From positions 620,001-684,000 of the forward strand of contig CAWESU010000001.1 of NCBI GenBank assembly GCA_963811805.1: a stretch of DNA of 64,000 nt. The letters are read 5' to 3'. The notes below the pieces were generated by a model. That model had not been told where the DNA came from, made no database searches, and saw only the letters and a list, made by a program, of their open reading frames with translations. Origin of the DNA: DAHUXN01 sp963811805 (GTDB lineage Bacteria; Acidobacteriota; Terriglobia; Acidiferrales; UBA7541). Of this stretch, positions 46,380-54,905 are shown piece by piece; position 1 is the stretch's first letter; each line of letters starts with the position of its first letter. The position numbers were made by a program, and so were the translations under genes.

Positions 46380-46544
46380 ATGCCTACTGAGCCCTGCAAA
46401 CACGCGCGGACGATACTCGTGGCCAAGGACGAGCATGAGGAGTACCGCGAGTGCCTGGATTGTGGTGAGATTTTCGATCCGGCGGAGACGGAGCCGGCGG
46501 CCGAAGCGGGCGCGAACTTCGGCGAATCGCTTTCCGACGCGTAA
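46380..46544 (+). CDS. Very small zinc-finger-like protein (54 residues)
   Basis: A 54-residue frame starting MPTEPCKHARTIL. It has a CxH pair near residues 6-8 and CLDCG near residues 25-28, a plausible zinc-binding arrangement, followed by an acidic tail (FDPAETEPAAEAG). An extended -10 element lies just upstream, leaving almost no leader and no Shine-Dalgarno sequence, so translation would be leaderless or nearly so. Codon use has strong third-position G/C, as in real genes here. It ends 46 bp before the convergent GH3 gene stop. Function unknown; possibly a regulator or a cap for another zinc protein. Confidence 0.55.
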   Translation: MPTEPCKHARTILVAKDEHEEYRECLDCGEIFDPAETEPAAEAGANFGESLSDA

Positions 46545-46590
46545 TTTGGAAAATCCCTCGCAGGACTTCCCTATCCCTGAGATTCATTTG

Positions 46591-48681
46591 TCACTTGGTC
46601 AAGGTGAAGACGCCTTTCAGCTCGATCCGCGCGGAAGAGCTGCCCACCAAAATGGAGAAGTCGCCGGGATCGGCGGTCCAGCGGTTGTTCTTGACTTCGA
46701 AATAGGAGAAGGAGCGGCGATCGAGGGCCAGAGTGACTCCCTTCTGTTCGCCGGGCCGCAGAAAAACTTTGGCGAAGGCTTTCAGTTCCTTGACGGGGCG
46801 CGGAACGCTGGCGTGCGAATCGCCGACGTACAGTTCGGCGACTTCCGCGCCGGCGCGATGGCCGACATTTTTCACGTTGAACGAAACGGTGACGGAATCG
46901 GGGCTCGGGCTCCGGCGCGGAGAAATGCGCAGATCGCCGTACTGAAAGCGCGTGTAAGAAAGACCGAATCCAAATGGGAATAGAGGCTTGGTGGTCGAAC
47001 GGTCGTAGTAACGGTAGCCGAGAAAGATTCCTTCGCTGTAGGCCACGCGTTTGCCGGCTTGCTCATAGTAGCTTTGAAAGACGGGGTTGTCTTCCCGGCG
47101 GCGCTCGAAAGAGGCGGGCAGCTTGCCTGAGGGGCTGAAATCGCCGAAGAGAAGGTCGGCGAGAGCGGCGCCGCCTTCCTGTCCGGGATACCAAGCGCGG
47201 AGAACGGCGGGCACACGGTCGAGCCAGCCGGTCATGTTGACGTTTCCGCCAGCGGTGAGCACAACGATCACATTTTTGTTCAGGCTGGCGACCTGGCGGA
47301 TGAGGTCGTCCTGGCCGGCGGGAAGAGCGAAGGTGCGATCCGCGCCTTCGCCTTCGGTGTCTGGACTGAAACCAACGCAGAGAATGACGGCATCGGCGGT
47401 TGAAACCACAGATTTCGATTGGGGGTCGAGAACGTTTTTCGTGGAGACCGACGGGTGCAACACTTTCACGCTGGTTCCCAAATAGTTGGTCACGCCCTCG
47501 AGGAAGCTGACTCGATGGAAAGGCTCGGCCTGGGAACTTCCGCCGCCGCCGATGACCGCGGGATAAGCGTCGGGGCCGAGCACGACGATGGTTTTCAGTT
47601 TGGATTTGTCGAGCGGCAACAGATTTCCTTCGTTTTTGAGCAACACCATGCTGCCGCGGGCCTCTTCGCGGGCGACTTGAGCGCTCTGTGGGTCGTCGAG
47701 GGGAATGCTGGAATCTCTTTGGTCGCGATCGAAGAAACCAAACTGAATCGCTTTGCCCAAAATGCGGCGCACTTTGTCGTCGATGGTGGCAATGGTGACT
47801 TTGCCTTCTTGGATCGCGGGGAGAAGATTGGCCCGCGTCATGTAACGCGCGGAGGGCATTTCCAGATCGAGGCCGGCGTTTGCGGCGGCGACGCCGTCGT
47901 AGGTGGCTCCCCAATCGGACATGAGAATGCCGTCGAAGCCCCATTCTTTCTTGAGAATGATGATGTTCAGGTGGGCGTTCTGGGTCATGTGCTGGCCATT
48001 GACGAGGTTGTAGGCGTCCATCACGGCGCCGACATGGGCTTCGCGGACGGCGGCTTCGAAGGTGGGGAGATAAATTTCGCGCAGGGTGCGCTCGTCGATA
48101 ACAGCGTCGACGTGGTGGCGGTCGTATTCCATGTTGTTGGCGACGAAATGCTTGACGGTGGCGATGACGCCCTGGCTTTGCATTCCTTCGACGACGGAGA
48201 CGGCCATGCGCGAGGCGAGATAAGGATCCTCGCCGAAGTATTCGAAGTTGCGGCCGTTCATAGGAGCGCGATAGATGTTCAGTCCGGGCGCGAGAATGAT
48301 GTTGACGCCGCGAGCGCGGGCGTCGCGTCCCATGGAAACGCCGACGAGGCGAGCGAGATCGGCGTCCCAGGACGCGGCAAGAGCGACGCCGGCGGCATAG
48401 GCGGTGGTGGGGCCGTAATCGTGAACGCCGAGCGGGCCGTCGGACATTTCTAGAGACGGAATGCCGAGACGCGGAATCGGGCGCGTGAAGAAGTTTTTCA
48501 TTCCGCCGATCAGCTCGATCTTCTCCGCGAGCGTCATTTGGGCAAGGAGCGCGTCGACACGCTTTTCGACGTTCGCGGGCGGCGATGTTTGCGGGCGGGC
48601 GAGCGCAAACGGAATCGACAAGGCGAGAAGCAGAAGCGAAAGGGTTCGACGGGTTCTCAACATTAGATTTGCAATCCTCAT
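46591..48681 (-). CDS. Exported glycoside hydrolase family 3 beta-glucosidase
   Basis: A 696-residue secreted beta-glucosidase/beta-xylosidase type enzyme. The signal peptide is SLLLLALSIPFALA (ending near residue 30). The GH3 N-terminal barrel holds LEMSDGPLGVHDYG, GRNFEYFGEDPYLAS, VKHFVANNMEYDRHHVDA and GILMSDWGATYDG, where the Asp (about 255) is the nucleophile. The second domain runs from about 330 to 530 and a fibronectin-III-like domain ends the protein (VTVSFNVKNVGHRAGAEVAELYV). The ATG at 48681 overlaps the stop of the DUF3303 gene (ATGA); a second ATG at 48663 is an alternative, with GAGGA before it. Likely role is hydrolysis of plant or microbial oligosaccharides in the periplasm. 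Confidence 0.92.
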   Translation of the reverse strand: MRIANLMLRTRRTLSLLLLALSIPFALARPQTSPPANVEKRVDALLAQMTLAEKIELIGGMKNFFTRPIPRLGIPSLEMSDGPLGVHDYGPTTAYAAGVALAASWDADLARLVGVSMGRDARARGVNIILAPGLNIYRAPMNGRNFEYFGEDPYLASRMAVSVVEGMQSQGVIATVKHFVANNMEYDRHHVDAVIDERTLREIYLPTFEAAVREAHVGAVMDAYNLVNGQHMTQNAHLNIIILKKEWGFDGILMSDWGATYDGVAAANAGLDLEMPSARYMTRANLLPAIQEGKVTIATIDDKVRRILGKAIQFGFFDRDQRDSSIPLDDPQSAQVAREEARGSMVLLKNEGNLLPLDKSKLKTIVVLGPDAYPAVIGGGGSSQAEPFHRVSFLEGVTNYLGTSVKVLHPSVSTKNVLDPQSKSVVSTADAVILCVGFSPDTEGEGADRTFALPAGQDDLIRQVASLNKNVIVVLTAGGNVNMTGWLDRVPAVLRAWYPGQEGGAALADLLFGDFSPSGKLPASFERRREDNPVFQSYYEQAGKRVAYSEGIFLGYRYYDRSTTKPLFPFGFGLSYTRFQYGDLRISPRRSPSPDSVTVSFNVKNVGHRAGAEVAELYVGDSHASVPRPVKELKAFAKVFLRPGEQKGVTLALDRRSFSYFEVKNNRWTADPGDFSILVGSSSARIELKGVFTLTK

Positions 48682-48946
48682 TCGCGGCCAAACTCGGACC
48701 AAAAATCCTGGGAAATGAGTACGGGAACAACCTCGAAGTCGATCAAGCCGTCCCAGCGGCTGATCCATGCGGCCATGGATTCCAGATTCGGCGCCTCCAC
48801 GACCTGAAAGCAGCGGCTGCCGGCGGAGTCCACCCAGCTCGCACGGTAGTAACGCCCTCGGGCAGCATGCGGCCCTGCTGTTTGAATCTTTCGTCAATGG
48901 GTTTGGCTTCCCCGTGCTTGAAGCGTTCGATCACCATGAACAGCAT
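48678..48946 (-). pseudogene. DUF3303-type small protein, frameshifted
   Basis: The 5' part (MLFMVIERFKHGEAKPI, QQGRMLPEGV) and the 3' part (YYRASWVDSAGSRCFQVVE, NLESMAAWISRWDGL, DFEVVPVL) together make a textbook DUF3303 protein of 89 residues, but they lie in two frames separated by one missing base near 48848-48853. Its stop codon overlaps the first possible ATG of the GH3 gene. Whether the lesion is real or a sequencing error cannot be told from the sequence. The family has a ferredoxin-like dimeric fold; function is not known. Confidence 0.8.
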
Positions 48947-49030
48947 GGCGGAAGTGTACCTGAGCGGGAGCGGGCTGCAAGTCGATCAGGTTCCCGAGCT
49001 TGACATTTTCCCGCTAACCGATTTAAGTTG

Positions 49031-49047
49031 GCATAGTCTAACTATGC
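49031..49047 (+). promoter_or_regulatory. Palindrome upstream of PadR gene, likely operator
   Basis: A perfect inverted repeat GCATAG-TCTAA-CTATGC lies 27 bp before the PadR start; a further ATGC-containing half-site (CTATGC, 49058-49063) follows. Position and symmetry suit autoregulation by the PadR protein, which is inference. Confidence 0.5.
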
Positions 49048-49073
49048 ATCGTCCATCTATGCGAGGAGGCTTC

Positions 49074-49403
49074 ATGCATCGCGATGAAATTCCGCCGGGG
49101 ACGCTATACCTGCTGATCCTGAAAACTTTGGCGCGCCGCGGCGAGCTGCACGGGTACGAGATTGCCAAGACCATCCAGCAGAATTCCGAAGATGTGCTGC
49201 AGGTGGAAGAAGGCTCGCTGTATCCGGCGCTGCAGCGGATGCTGGTGAAGGGCTGGGTCAAAGCGTACTGGGGAACGACGGCGGAAAACCGGCGCGCACG
49301 CTACTACCGGCTGACCGCGATGGGACGAAAACAACTGGGGATCGAGCAGTCGCAGTTCGAGCGGGTGGTGAGCGCGATCACGCGGGTGATTCAGACGGCC
49401 TAA
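49074..49403 (+). CDS. PadR family transcriptional regulator of the ADOP cluster
   Basis: A 109-residue winged-helix protein: IPPGTLYLLILKTLARRGELHGYEIAKTIQ, then VEEGSLYPALQRMLVKGWVKAYWG and RARYYRLTAMGRKQL, ending in a short dimerisation helix. AGGAGG lies 4 bp before the ATG at 49074, which decides the start although the frame is open further upstream. The first ADOP gene begins 12 bp after its stop, so regulator and permeases form one operon. Compared with the other PadR at 18592-18951 it has the same layout but only moderate similarity. Confidence 0.93.
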   Translation: MHRDEIPPGTLYLLILKTLARRGELHGYEIAKTIQQNSEDVLQVEEGSLYPALQRMLVKGWVKAYWGTTAENRRARYYRLTAMGRKQLGIEQSQFERVVSAITRVIQTA

Positions 49404-49415
49404 GGAGCAGGGGCA

Positions 49416-52079
49416 ATGATATCGCTGGGTGAATTGGGACGGCGGCTGGCGATGCTGGTGCGGCGGCGGAAGTTCGACCGTGAGATGGACGAAGAGATGC
49501 GGCTGCATCTGGAGCTGCGCGAAAAAGAGCACGCGGCCAACGGATTTTCGAGCGATGAGGCGCATACGACGGTGCGAAAACATTTTGGCAACGCGCTGGC
49601 GCTGCGGGAAGCGAGCCACGATTCGTGGGGCTGGGGGTGGTTCGAGCATTTTGTGCAGGACTTGCGGTTCGCGTTGCGCATGCTGCGAAAAAATCCGGGA
49701 TTCACGGCGATTGCGGTGGTGATGCTGGCGCTGGGAATTGGCGCGAACACGGCGATTTTCAGCGTAGTGGATGCGGTGCTGTTGCGGCCGCTGCCATATC
49801 CGCACTCCGAGGAATTGGTGGTCGTTTCGGAAGCACTGCCCGGGGGCCTCTCGGGCTGCTCGTATCCCGATTTCACAGCGCTGCGCAAGCAGAACAACGT
49901 GTTCACGGAGATGGCCGGGAATGCCTTCCACGCGCTCACGCTGACCGGCGCAGGCGTGCCACTCGACGTCAGCACGATCCCGGTGACGCCGGAAGTCTTT
50001 TCGATGCTGGACGAGAAGCCGCTGCTCGGACGCGCGTTTTTCCCCGAAGACAACAAGCAGGGCGCGCCGCCAGTGGTGATTCTGAGCGACAGTCTCTGGC
50101 GTGGCGCGTTCGGCGCGGATTCAAAGATTATTGGCAAGACGATCAGCCTCGACAAGCGCGGCTTCACTGTTGCGGGCGTGATGCCCACAGGCTTTCGCTA
50201 CCCTCCGCTCGCCGATGCGCGAGGAATCTGGATACCGATGGTGCAGGACCCGTTCTTCAGCGGATTTATGCCGCTCGAGGGCTCACACTATCTGCGCGTC
50301 GTCGGACGTCTGAAGGATGGCGTTTCACTGGCGCAAGCGCAGGCGGAAATGTATGCCCTCGGGCTGCAAGTTGCGAAGAAGGCGCCGCCGGGAGATTCCA
50401 ACTGGACGATCCGCCTGGAACCGCTGCAACAGAAGATCGTGGGCAACGTGAAATCAGCGCTGCTCGTGCTGCTAGGAGCGGTCGGACTCGTGCTGCTGAT
50501 TGCCTGCGCGAATATCGCGAATTTGCTTTTGTCGCGGGCCACCTCGCGCACGAAAGAAATGGCCGTGCGCGCGGCGCTGGGCGCGGGACGCAGGCGGCTG
50601 ATTCGCCAACTGCTGACGGAGAGCGCAGTGCTCGGATTGCTGGGCGCGTTTACGGGAGTCGCTCTGGCGTATTGGGGCGTGCAAGCGTTGAGTTCGCTGC
50701 TGCCGCCGGACTTGCCGGTGGTGACTACTATTGGCCTAGATGGCCGGGTGTTGGTGTTTGCTCTAGCGATTTCCGTGGTGGCGAGCCTGCTGTTTGGACT
50801 GGCGCCGGCGCTGATGGCGGCAGGTTGCAATTTCCAGACGGCGTTGAAAGATGCGACGCAGGGATCAGGCGAAGGCGGGCGCGGACGCCGCGCACGAAAC
50901 TTGCTGGCAGTAGCAGAAATTGCGGTGGCGCTGGCGCTGGTGGTGGCTGCAGGGCTTTTCGTGCGCAGTTTTGCGGCGCTGACGTCGGTGAGCCCAGGAT
51001 TCGACCCACAGCACGTGGTGCAGGCGGAAGTTTCGCTGCCGCAGTTCCAATACAAGACGCCGCAACAGTGGAACGCTTTTACGGACCAGTTGCTGGCGCG
51101 CGTGCAAGCATCGCCGGGCTTGCAAGATTCGGCGGTGGGAGTGCCACCGCCGCTGATGGACGGCGGCTTCATTAACTTGGGCTTTGCGATCGCGGGAAAT
51201 CCTCCTCTGCCCGGAGGTGCGAAAACGGCGGTTTACACCGCAGATTACGTCATGGTGAGCCCGAACTATTTTCACGTGATGGGGATTCCGCTGCTGCGAG
51301 GGCGCTTGTTTTCGGCGATGGATTCGGCGATGGCGCCAACCGTCACGCTGATTAGCGAAGCGATGGTGCGGATGTATTTTGGCAACCGGGATCCGATCGG
51401 CAAGCACCTGATTTTTGGATTTCCTCCGAATGGCGATGCTTCACGAGAAATCGTCGGCGTGGTCGGGGACGTGCGCGACGTTTCGCTCGGGCAGAAGCCC
51501 GAACCGATGATGTATGTGCCGTATGCGCAGGCGCCGGTGTGGGGTGCGGTGGTGCTAGTGAAAACTTCTCTCGGCGCGGGCGCCAGCATTAAGGAGATCC
51601 GCCAGGCAGTGGATAGCATCGACAGGGACCTCCCTGTGACGAACACGGGTTTGCTCGCAGACAACGTGAACACGTCGGAAGCGCAGCCACGGTTTCGCAT
51701 GATGCTGCTGGGACTATTTGGCACATTGGCGCTGGCGCTGGCGGCAGCGGGAATCTTCGGCGTGATTTCGTATTCGGTGTCGTGCCGGACGCGCGAGGTG
51801 GGCGTGCGCATGGCGCTGGGCGCATCGCCGCGTGCGATTCAGAAAATGATCCTGCGAGAAGGGCTGCGCATCGCGGGTGCCGGGCTGGCGGCGGGGATTC
51901 TGGCTGCGCTGGCGCTGACGCGCCTGCTAAAAGGGCAGCTTTATGGCATTGGCGCGACGGATCCATACACGTTTGTTGGCGCGGCGATTCTGCTGGTGCT
52001 CGTGGCGCTGGCGGCGTGTTATGTGCCCGCGCGGAGGGCGATGAAGGTCGATCCCATGGTGGCGCTGAGATACGAGTGA
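49416..52079 (+). CDS. ADOP family permease, cluster copy 1
   Basis: An 887-residue MacB/FtsX-like permease. The cytoplasmic N terminus has the family phrase FDREMDEEMRLHLELREKEH, then DLRFALRMLRKNPGFTAIAVVMLALGIGANTAIF (first helix). Two periplasmic domains alternate with two helix triplets; the end is ARRAMKVDPMVALRYE. It has no ATPase domain. AAGGAG lies a few bases before the ATG. It follows the PadR gene by 12 bp and is followed after 72 bp by copy 2. Sequence is less similar to copies 2 and 3 in the periplasmic domains than in the N terminus. Confidence 0.92.
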   Translation: MISLGELGRRLAMLVRRRKFDREMDEEMRLHLELREKEHAANGFSSDEAHTTVRKHFGNALALREASHDSWGWGWFEHFVQDLRFALRMLRKNPGFTAIAVVMLALGIGANTAIFSVVDAVLLRPLPYPHSEELVVVSEALPGGLSGCSYPDFTALRKQNNVFTEMAGNAFHALTLTGAGVPLDVSTIPVTPEVFSMLDEKPLLGRAFFPEDNKQGAPPVVILSDSLWRGAFGADSKIIGKTISLDKRGFTVAGVMPTGFRYPPLADARGIWIPMVQDPFFSGFMPLEGSHYLRVVGRLKDGVSLAQAQAEMYALGLQVAKKAPPGDSNWTIRLEPLQQKIVGNVKSALLVLLGAVGLVLLIACANIANLLLSRATSRTKEMAVRAALGAGRRRLIRQLLTESAVLGLLGAFTGVALAYWGVQALSSLLPPDLPVVTTIGLDGRVLVFALAISVVASLLFGLAPALMAAGCNFQTALKDATQGSGEGGRGRRARNLLAVAEIAVALALVVAAGLFVRSFAALTSVSPGFDPQHVVQAEVSLPQFQYKTPQQWNAFTDQLLARVQASPGLQDSAVGVPPPLMDGGFINLGFAIAGNPPLPGGAKTAVYTADYVMVSPNYFHVMGIPLLRGRLFSAMDSAMAPTVTLISEAMVRMYFGNRDPIGKHLIFGFPPNGDASREIVGVVGDVRDVSLGQKPEPMMYVPYAQAPVWGAVVLVKTSLGAGASIKEIRQAVDSIDRDLPVTNTGLLADNVNTSEAQPRFRMMLLGLFGTLALALAAAGIFGVISYSVSCRTREVGVRMALGASPRAIQKMILREGLRIAGAGLAAGILAALALTRLLKGQLYGIGATDPYTFVGAAILLVLVALAACYVPARRAMKVDPMVALRYE

Positions 52080-52169
52080 CAAGTGGCAAGTGACGAGAAA
52101 GCGAAGGCCGAAAAACGAAACGGCGATGAGCGGCGCGAACGGAGACAGGTCGTGAAATGGCTCGGTGAA
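52053..52169 (+). repeat. Near-identical 117-bp junction repeat, first copy
   Basis: This segment spans the end of ADOP copy 1, the 72-bp spacer and the first codons of copy 2. It recurs 2736 bp downstream at 54789-54905, at the copy 2/copy 3 junction, with only two mismatches noticed by eye. The coding regions on either side are far more diverged, so the spacer has been recently copied or homogenised. Confidence 0.85.
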
Positions 52170-54815
52170 TTCGGGCGGCGGCTGGCGATGCTTTTCCGGC
52201 GGCGGAAGTTTGACCGCCAGATGGATGAAGAGATGCGCCTGCATCTGGAGCTGCGCGAAAAAGAGCAGCGCGCGAACGGATTTTCGCCCAGAGAGGCGCA
52301 CATGACGGCACGAAAAAACTTCGGCAATGCGCTGGCGCTGCGAGAAGCGAGCCACGATTCGTGGGGCTGGGCGTGGCTCGAACATCTGGCGCAGGATTTG
52401 CGATTCGCGTTGCGCATGCTGCGAACAAATCCGGGATTCACGGCGATTGCGGTGCTGACACTGGCGCTCGGGATTGGCGCGAATACGGCGATTTTTTCCA
52501 TTGTCGACGCGGTTTTTCTCCGGCCGCTGCCCTATCCGAACGCGAACCGCATTTACCTGATCGACCGCACCGGCAACCGCCTCGGCGGGCCTTCGATTTC
52601 CGAGGCGATTTTTGTCGCCTGGCAGCGCCAGGCAGGCGGCAATTTCGAGCATCTGGGGCTTTGGCGGTACACCGGCTCTGTGAAGCTGACGGGAGCTGGA
52701 GAAGCGCAGATGATCGTTGCCGCGGGTGCATCAACGGAGTTTTTTCCGACGCTAGGCGTCGAGCCCGCGCTGGGACGCAACTTTCGTCCAGAGGAAGGCC
52801 GGCCGGGCGGGCCTCACGTGGCCATGCTGAGCGACAGTTTCTGGCGCACACAATTCGGCGGCGATGCGAACCTTCTCGGGCGGAGCATTACGGTCGAGGG
52901 CGAGCCGTTTACGATCGTGGGCGTTCTGCCACGGGGATTCGCTTGGCCGATGTTGTCCGCGCCTGCGCAGGTGTGGCTGGCAGTGCAAGTGCCGTTGACC
53001 AGCAATAATCCTTCCAACGGCGGGAGATTAGCGATTGGGCTTTTGAAGCCGGGCGTTTCGCGCGCGCAGGCGGAGGCGGCATTAACGCCGCCTCTTGAAG
53101 ATTTGCGGCATGAATTTCCGAAGATGTTCACTCCGGGTGAACGAGCGCACCTCGATTCGCTGCACAGTTTTTTCACGAAGTCTGCGGGGCCAGCACCCTT
53201 GCTGCTGTTCGGGGCGGTTGGGCTGGTGCTGCTGATTGCTTGCGCTAACGTGGCCAACCTGATGCTGGCGCGCTCGGCGACTCGCCAACGGGAAATGGCG
53301 GTGCGTTCGGCGGTCGGCGCGAGCCGCAGGCGAATCGTGCGGCAGCTTCTGACGGAGAGCGTCGCGCTGGCGATGATCGGCGGGGCGTGCGGACTCGCCG
53401 CGTGCTACGCGGTCTTCGGCGGAATTCTTTCGCTGATTCCCCCAGAAATCTCTCACGTCGGCGCTTACAAAATCGACGGCATGGTGCTTGCTTTTGCGTT
53501 CCTGCTGAGCGCCGCCACGGGAATCGTTTTTGGGCTGGCGCCGGCGCTGGGCGCGTCGCGAGTGGATTTGAACGGCTCGCTCAAAGAGGCGAGCGCGCAG
53601 AGCGGGGCGGGCGGCGGGCGCATTCGTAGTGTCTTGGCGTCCGGTGAGCTGGCTATTTCTTTGGTCTTGCTGATTGGCGCGGCGCTGACCATTCAAAGTT
53701 TGGCACGGCTGATGCGGACTCCGTCGGGGTTCGATCCCTCGAATGTGCTGACTTTCCGCGTGGCGCTATCCGGAGAGGGCTATGGCGCGGCGGAAAAGCG
53801 AGCCGCTTTTTTCAAGCAGGCTATCGAGCGGCTTTCGGCGCTGCCGGGAGTGGAAGCTGCGGGACTCACGGACACCGTGCCGTCGGTTGACACGGGCTCA
53901 GACATGCTCTTCAGCATGGAAAACGAATTTGGCGCGCAAGGCGGCGCGGAAGCCCACGACGCCGACATTCGCGTTATCAGCCCCGATTACTTTCGGGTGC
54001 TGCGCGTTCCGCTGGTGCGCGGGCGAACGTTCTCCGAATCGGATAATGCCAGCAACACGCCGGTGGCGGTGATCAACCAGGCCATGGCAAAGGCGTTGTG
54101 GCCGGGGCAGGATCCGATTGGCCACCGCATATGGATCGGCAAACCGATGGGGCCGGCGGCCGCCGAGCCTGCGCCGCGGCTGATTGTGGGCATCGTCTCA
54201 GATATGCGGCAGGATTCCCTCGCCGATCCACCTTATCCGGCGATGTACATTCCGTACGAGCAGACCAAGTACACCGATTCGGAGTGCTTCGTTTTGCGCA
54301 CGGTGTATGCGCCGCTGCTTGCGGTTCCTGACGTGCGCGTCGCGCTGCGCGCAATCGATCCCGAGATTCCGCTGACCGAGATGAACACGATGCGGAATGT
54401 CGTCTCCGAATCGCTGACGGACTGGCGATTCCACGCCATTCTGCTGGGAATCTTCGGGGCGCTGGCGCTGGTGATTGCCGCGGTCGGCGTCTACGGCGTC
54501 ATTTCGTATTCGGTGGCGCAGCGGACGCATGAGATTGGGATTCGCATAGCGCTGGGCGCGGAGCGGCGCAACATTCTGCGGCTGGTGATCGGACAAGGGC
54601 TGGCGCTCGCGGGTATCGGGATCGTCGGCGGCGTTGCGGCGGCGCTCGGGCTGACGCGACTGATGGCCAGTTTGCTCTATGGCGTGAGCGCGAGCGACCC
54701 GCTGACTTTCGCCGGCGTGGCGCTGCTGCTGGTGCTCGTGGCGCTGGCGGCGAGTTACGTGCCGGCACGACGGGCGATGCGGGTCGACCCCATGGTGGCG
54801 CTGAGATACGAGTGA
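52152..54815 (+). CDS. ADOP family permease, cluster copy 2
   Basis: An 887-residue member of the same permease family. The frame is open from 52083, but the first 23 codons are Lys/Arg/Glu-rich spacer sequence. The GTG at 52152 (MKWLGEFGRRLAMLF), with GGAG 7 bp before it, matches the start of copy 1 and of the family. The layout is the same: FDRQMDEEMRLHLELREKEQ, first helix after LRFALRMLRTNPGF, two periplasmic domains, end at ARRAMRVDPMVALRYE. Its periplasmic domains differ clearly from copies 1 and 3, so the three proteins may recognise different partners or form hetero-oligomers. No ATPase gene is nearby. Confidence 0.9.
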   Translation: MKWLGEFGRRLAMLFRRRKFDRQMDEEMRLHLELREKEQRANGFSPREAHMTARKNFGNALALREASHDSWGWAWLEHLAQDLRFALRMLRTNPGFTAIAVLTLALGIGANTAIFSIVDAVFLRPLPYPNANRIYLIDRTGNRLGGPSISEAIFVAWQRQAGGNFEHLGLWRYTGSVKLTGAGEAQMIVAAGASTEFFPTLGVEPALGRNFRPEEGRPGGPHVAMLSDSFWRTQFGGDANLLGRSITVEGEPFTIVGVLPRGFAWPMLSAPAQVWLAVQVPLTSNNPSNGGRLAIGLLKPGVSRAQAEAALTPPLEDLRHEFPKMFTPGERAHLDSLHSFFTKSAGPAPLLLFGAVGLVLLIACANVANLMLARSATRQREMAVRSAVGASRRRIVRQLLTESVALAMIGGACGLAACYAVFGGILSLIPPEISHVGAYKIDGMVLAFAFLLSAATGIVFGLAPALGASRVDLNGSLKEASAQSGAGGGRIRSVLASGELAISLVLLIGAALTIQSLARLMRTPSGFDPSNVLTFRVALSGEGYGAAEKRAAFFKQAIERLSALPGVEAAGLTDTVPSVDTGSDMLFSMENEFGAQGGAEAHDADIRVISPDYFRVLRVPLVRGRTFSESDNASNTPVAVINQAMAKALWPGQDPIGHRIWIGKPMGPAAAEPAPRLIVGIVSDMRQDSLADPPYPAMYIPYEQTKYTDSECFVLRTVYAPLLAVPDVRVALRAIDPEIPLTEMNTMRNVVSESLTDWRFHAILLGIFGALALVIAAVGVYGVISYSVAQRTHEIGIRIALGAERRNILRLVIGQGLALAGIGIVGGVAAALGLTRLMASLLYGVSASDPLTFAGVALLLVLVALAASYVPARRAMRVDPMVALRYE

Positions 54816-54905
54816 CAAGTGGCAAGTGACGAGAAAGCGAAAGCCGAAAAACGAAACGTCGATGAGCGGCGCGAACGGAGACAGGTCGTGAAATGGCTCG
54901 GTGAA
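54789..54905 (+). repeat. Near-identical 117-bp junction repeat, second copy
   Basis: Copy of 52053-52169 at the junction of ADOP copies 2 and 3, including the 72-bp spacer and the GTG start. Confidence 0.85.
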
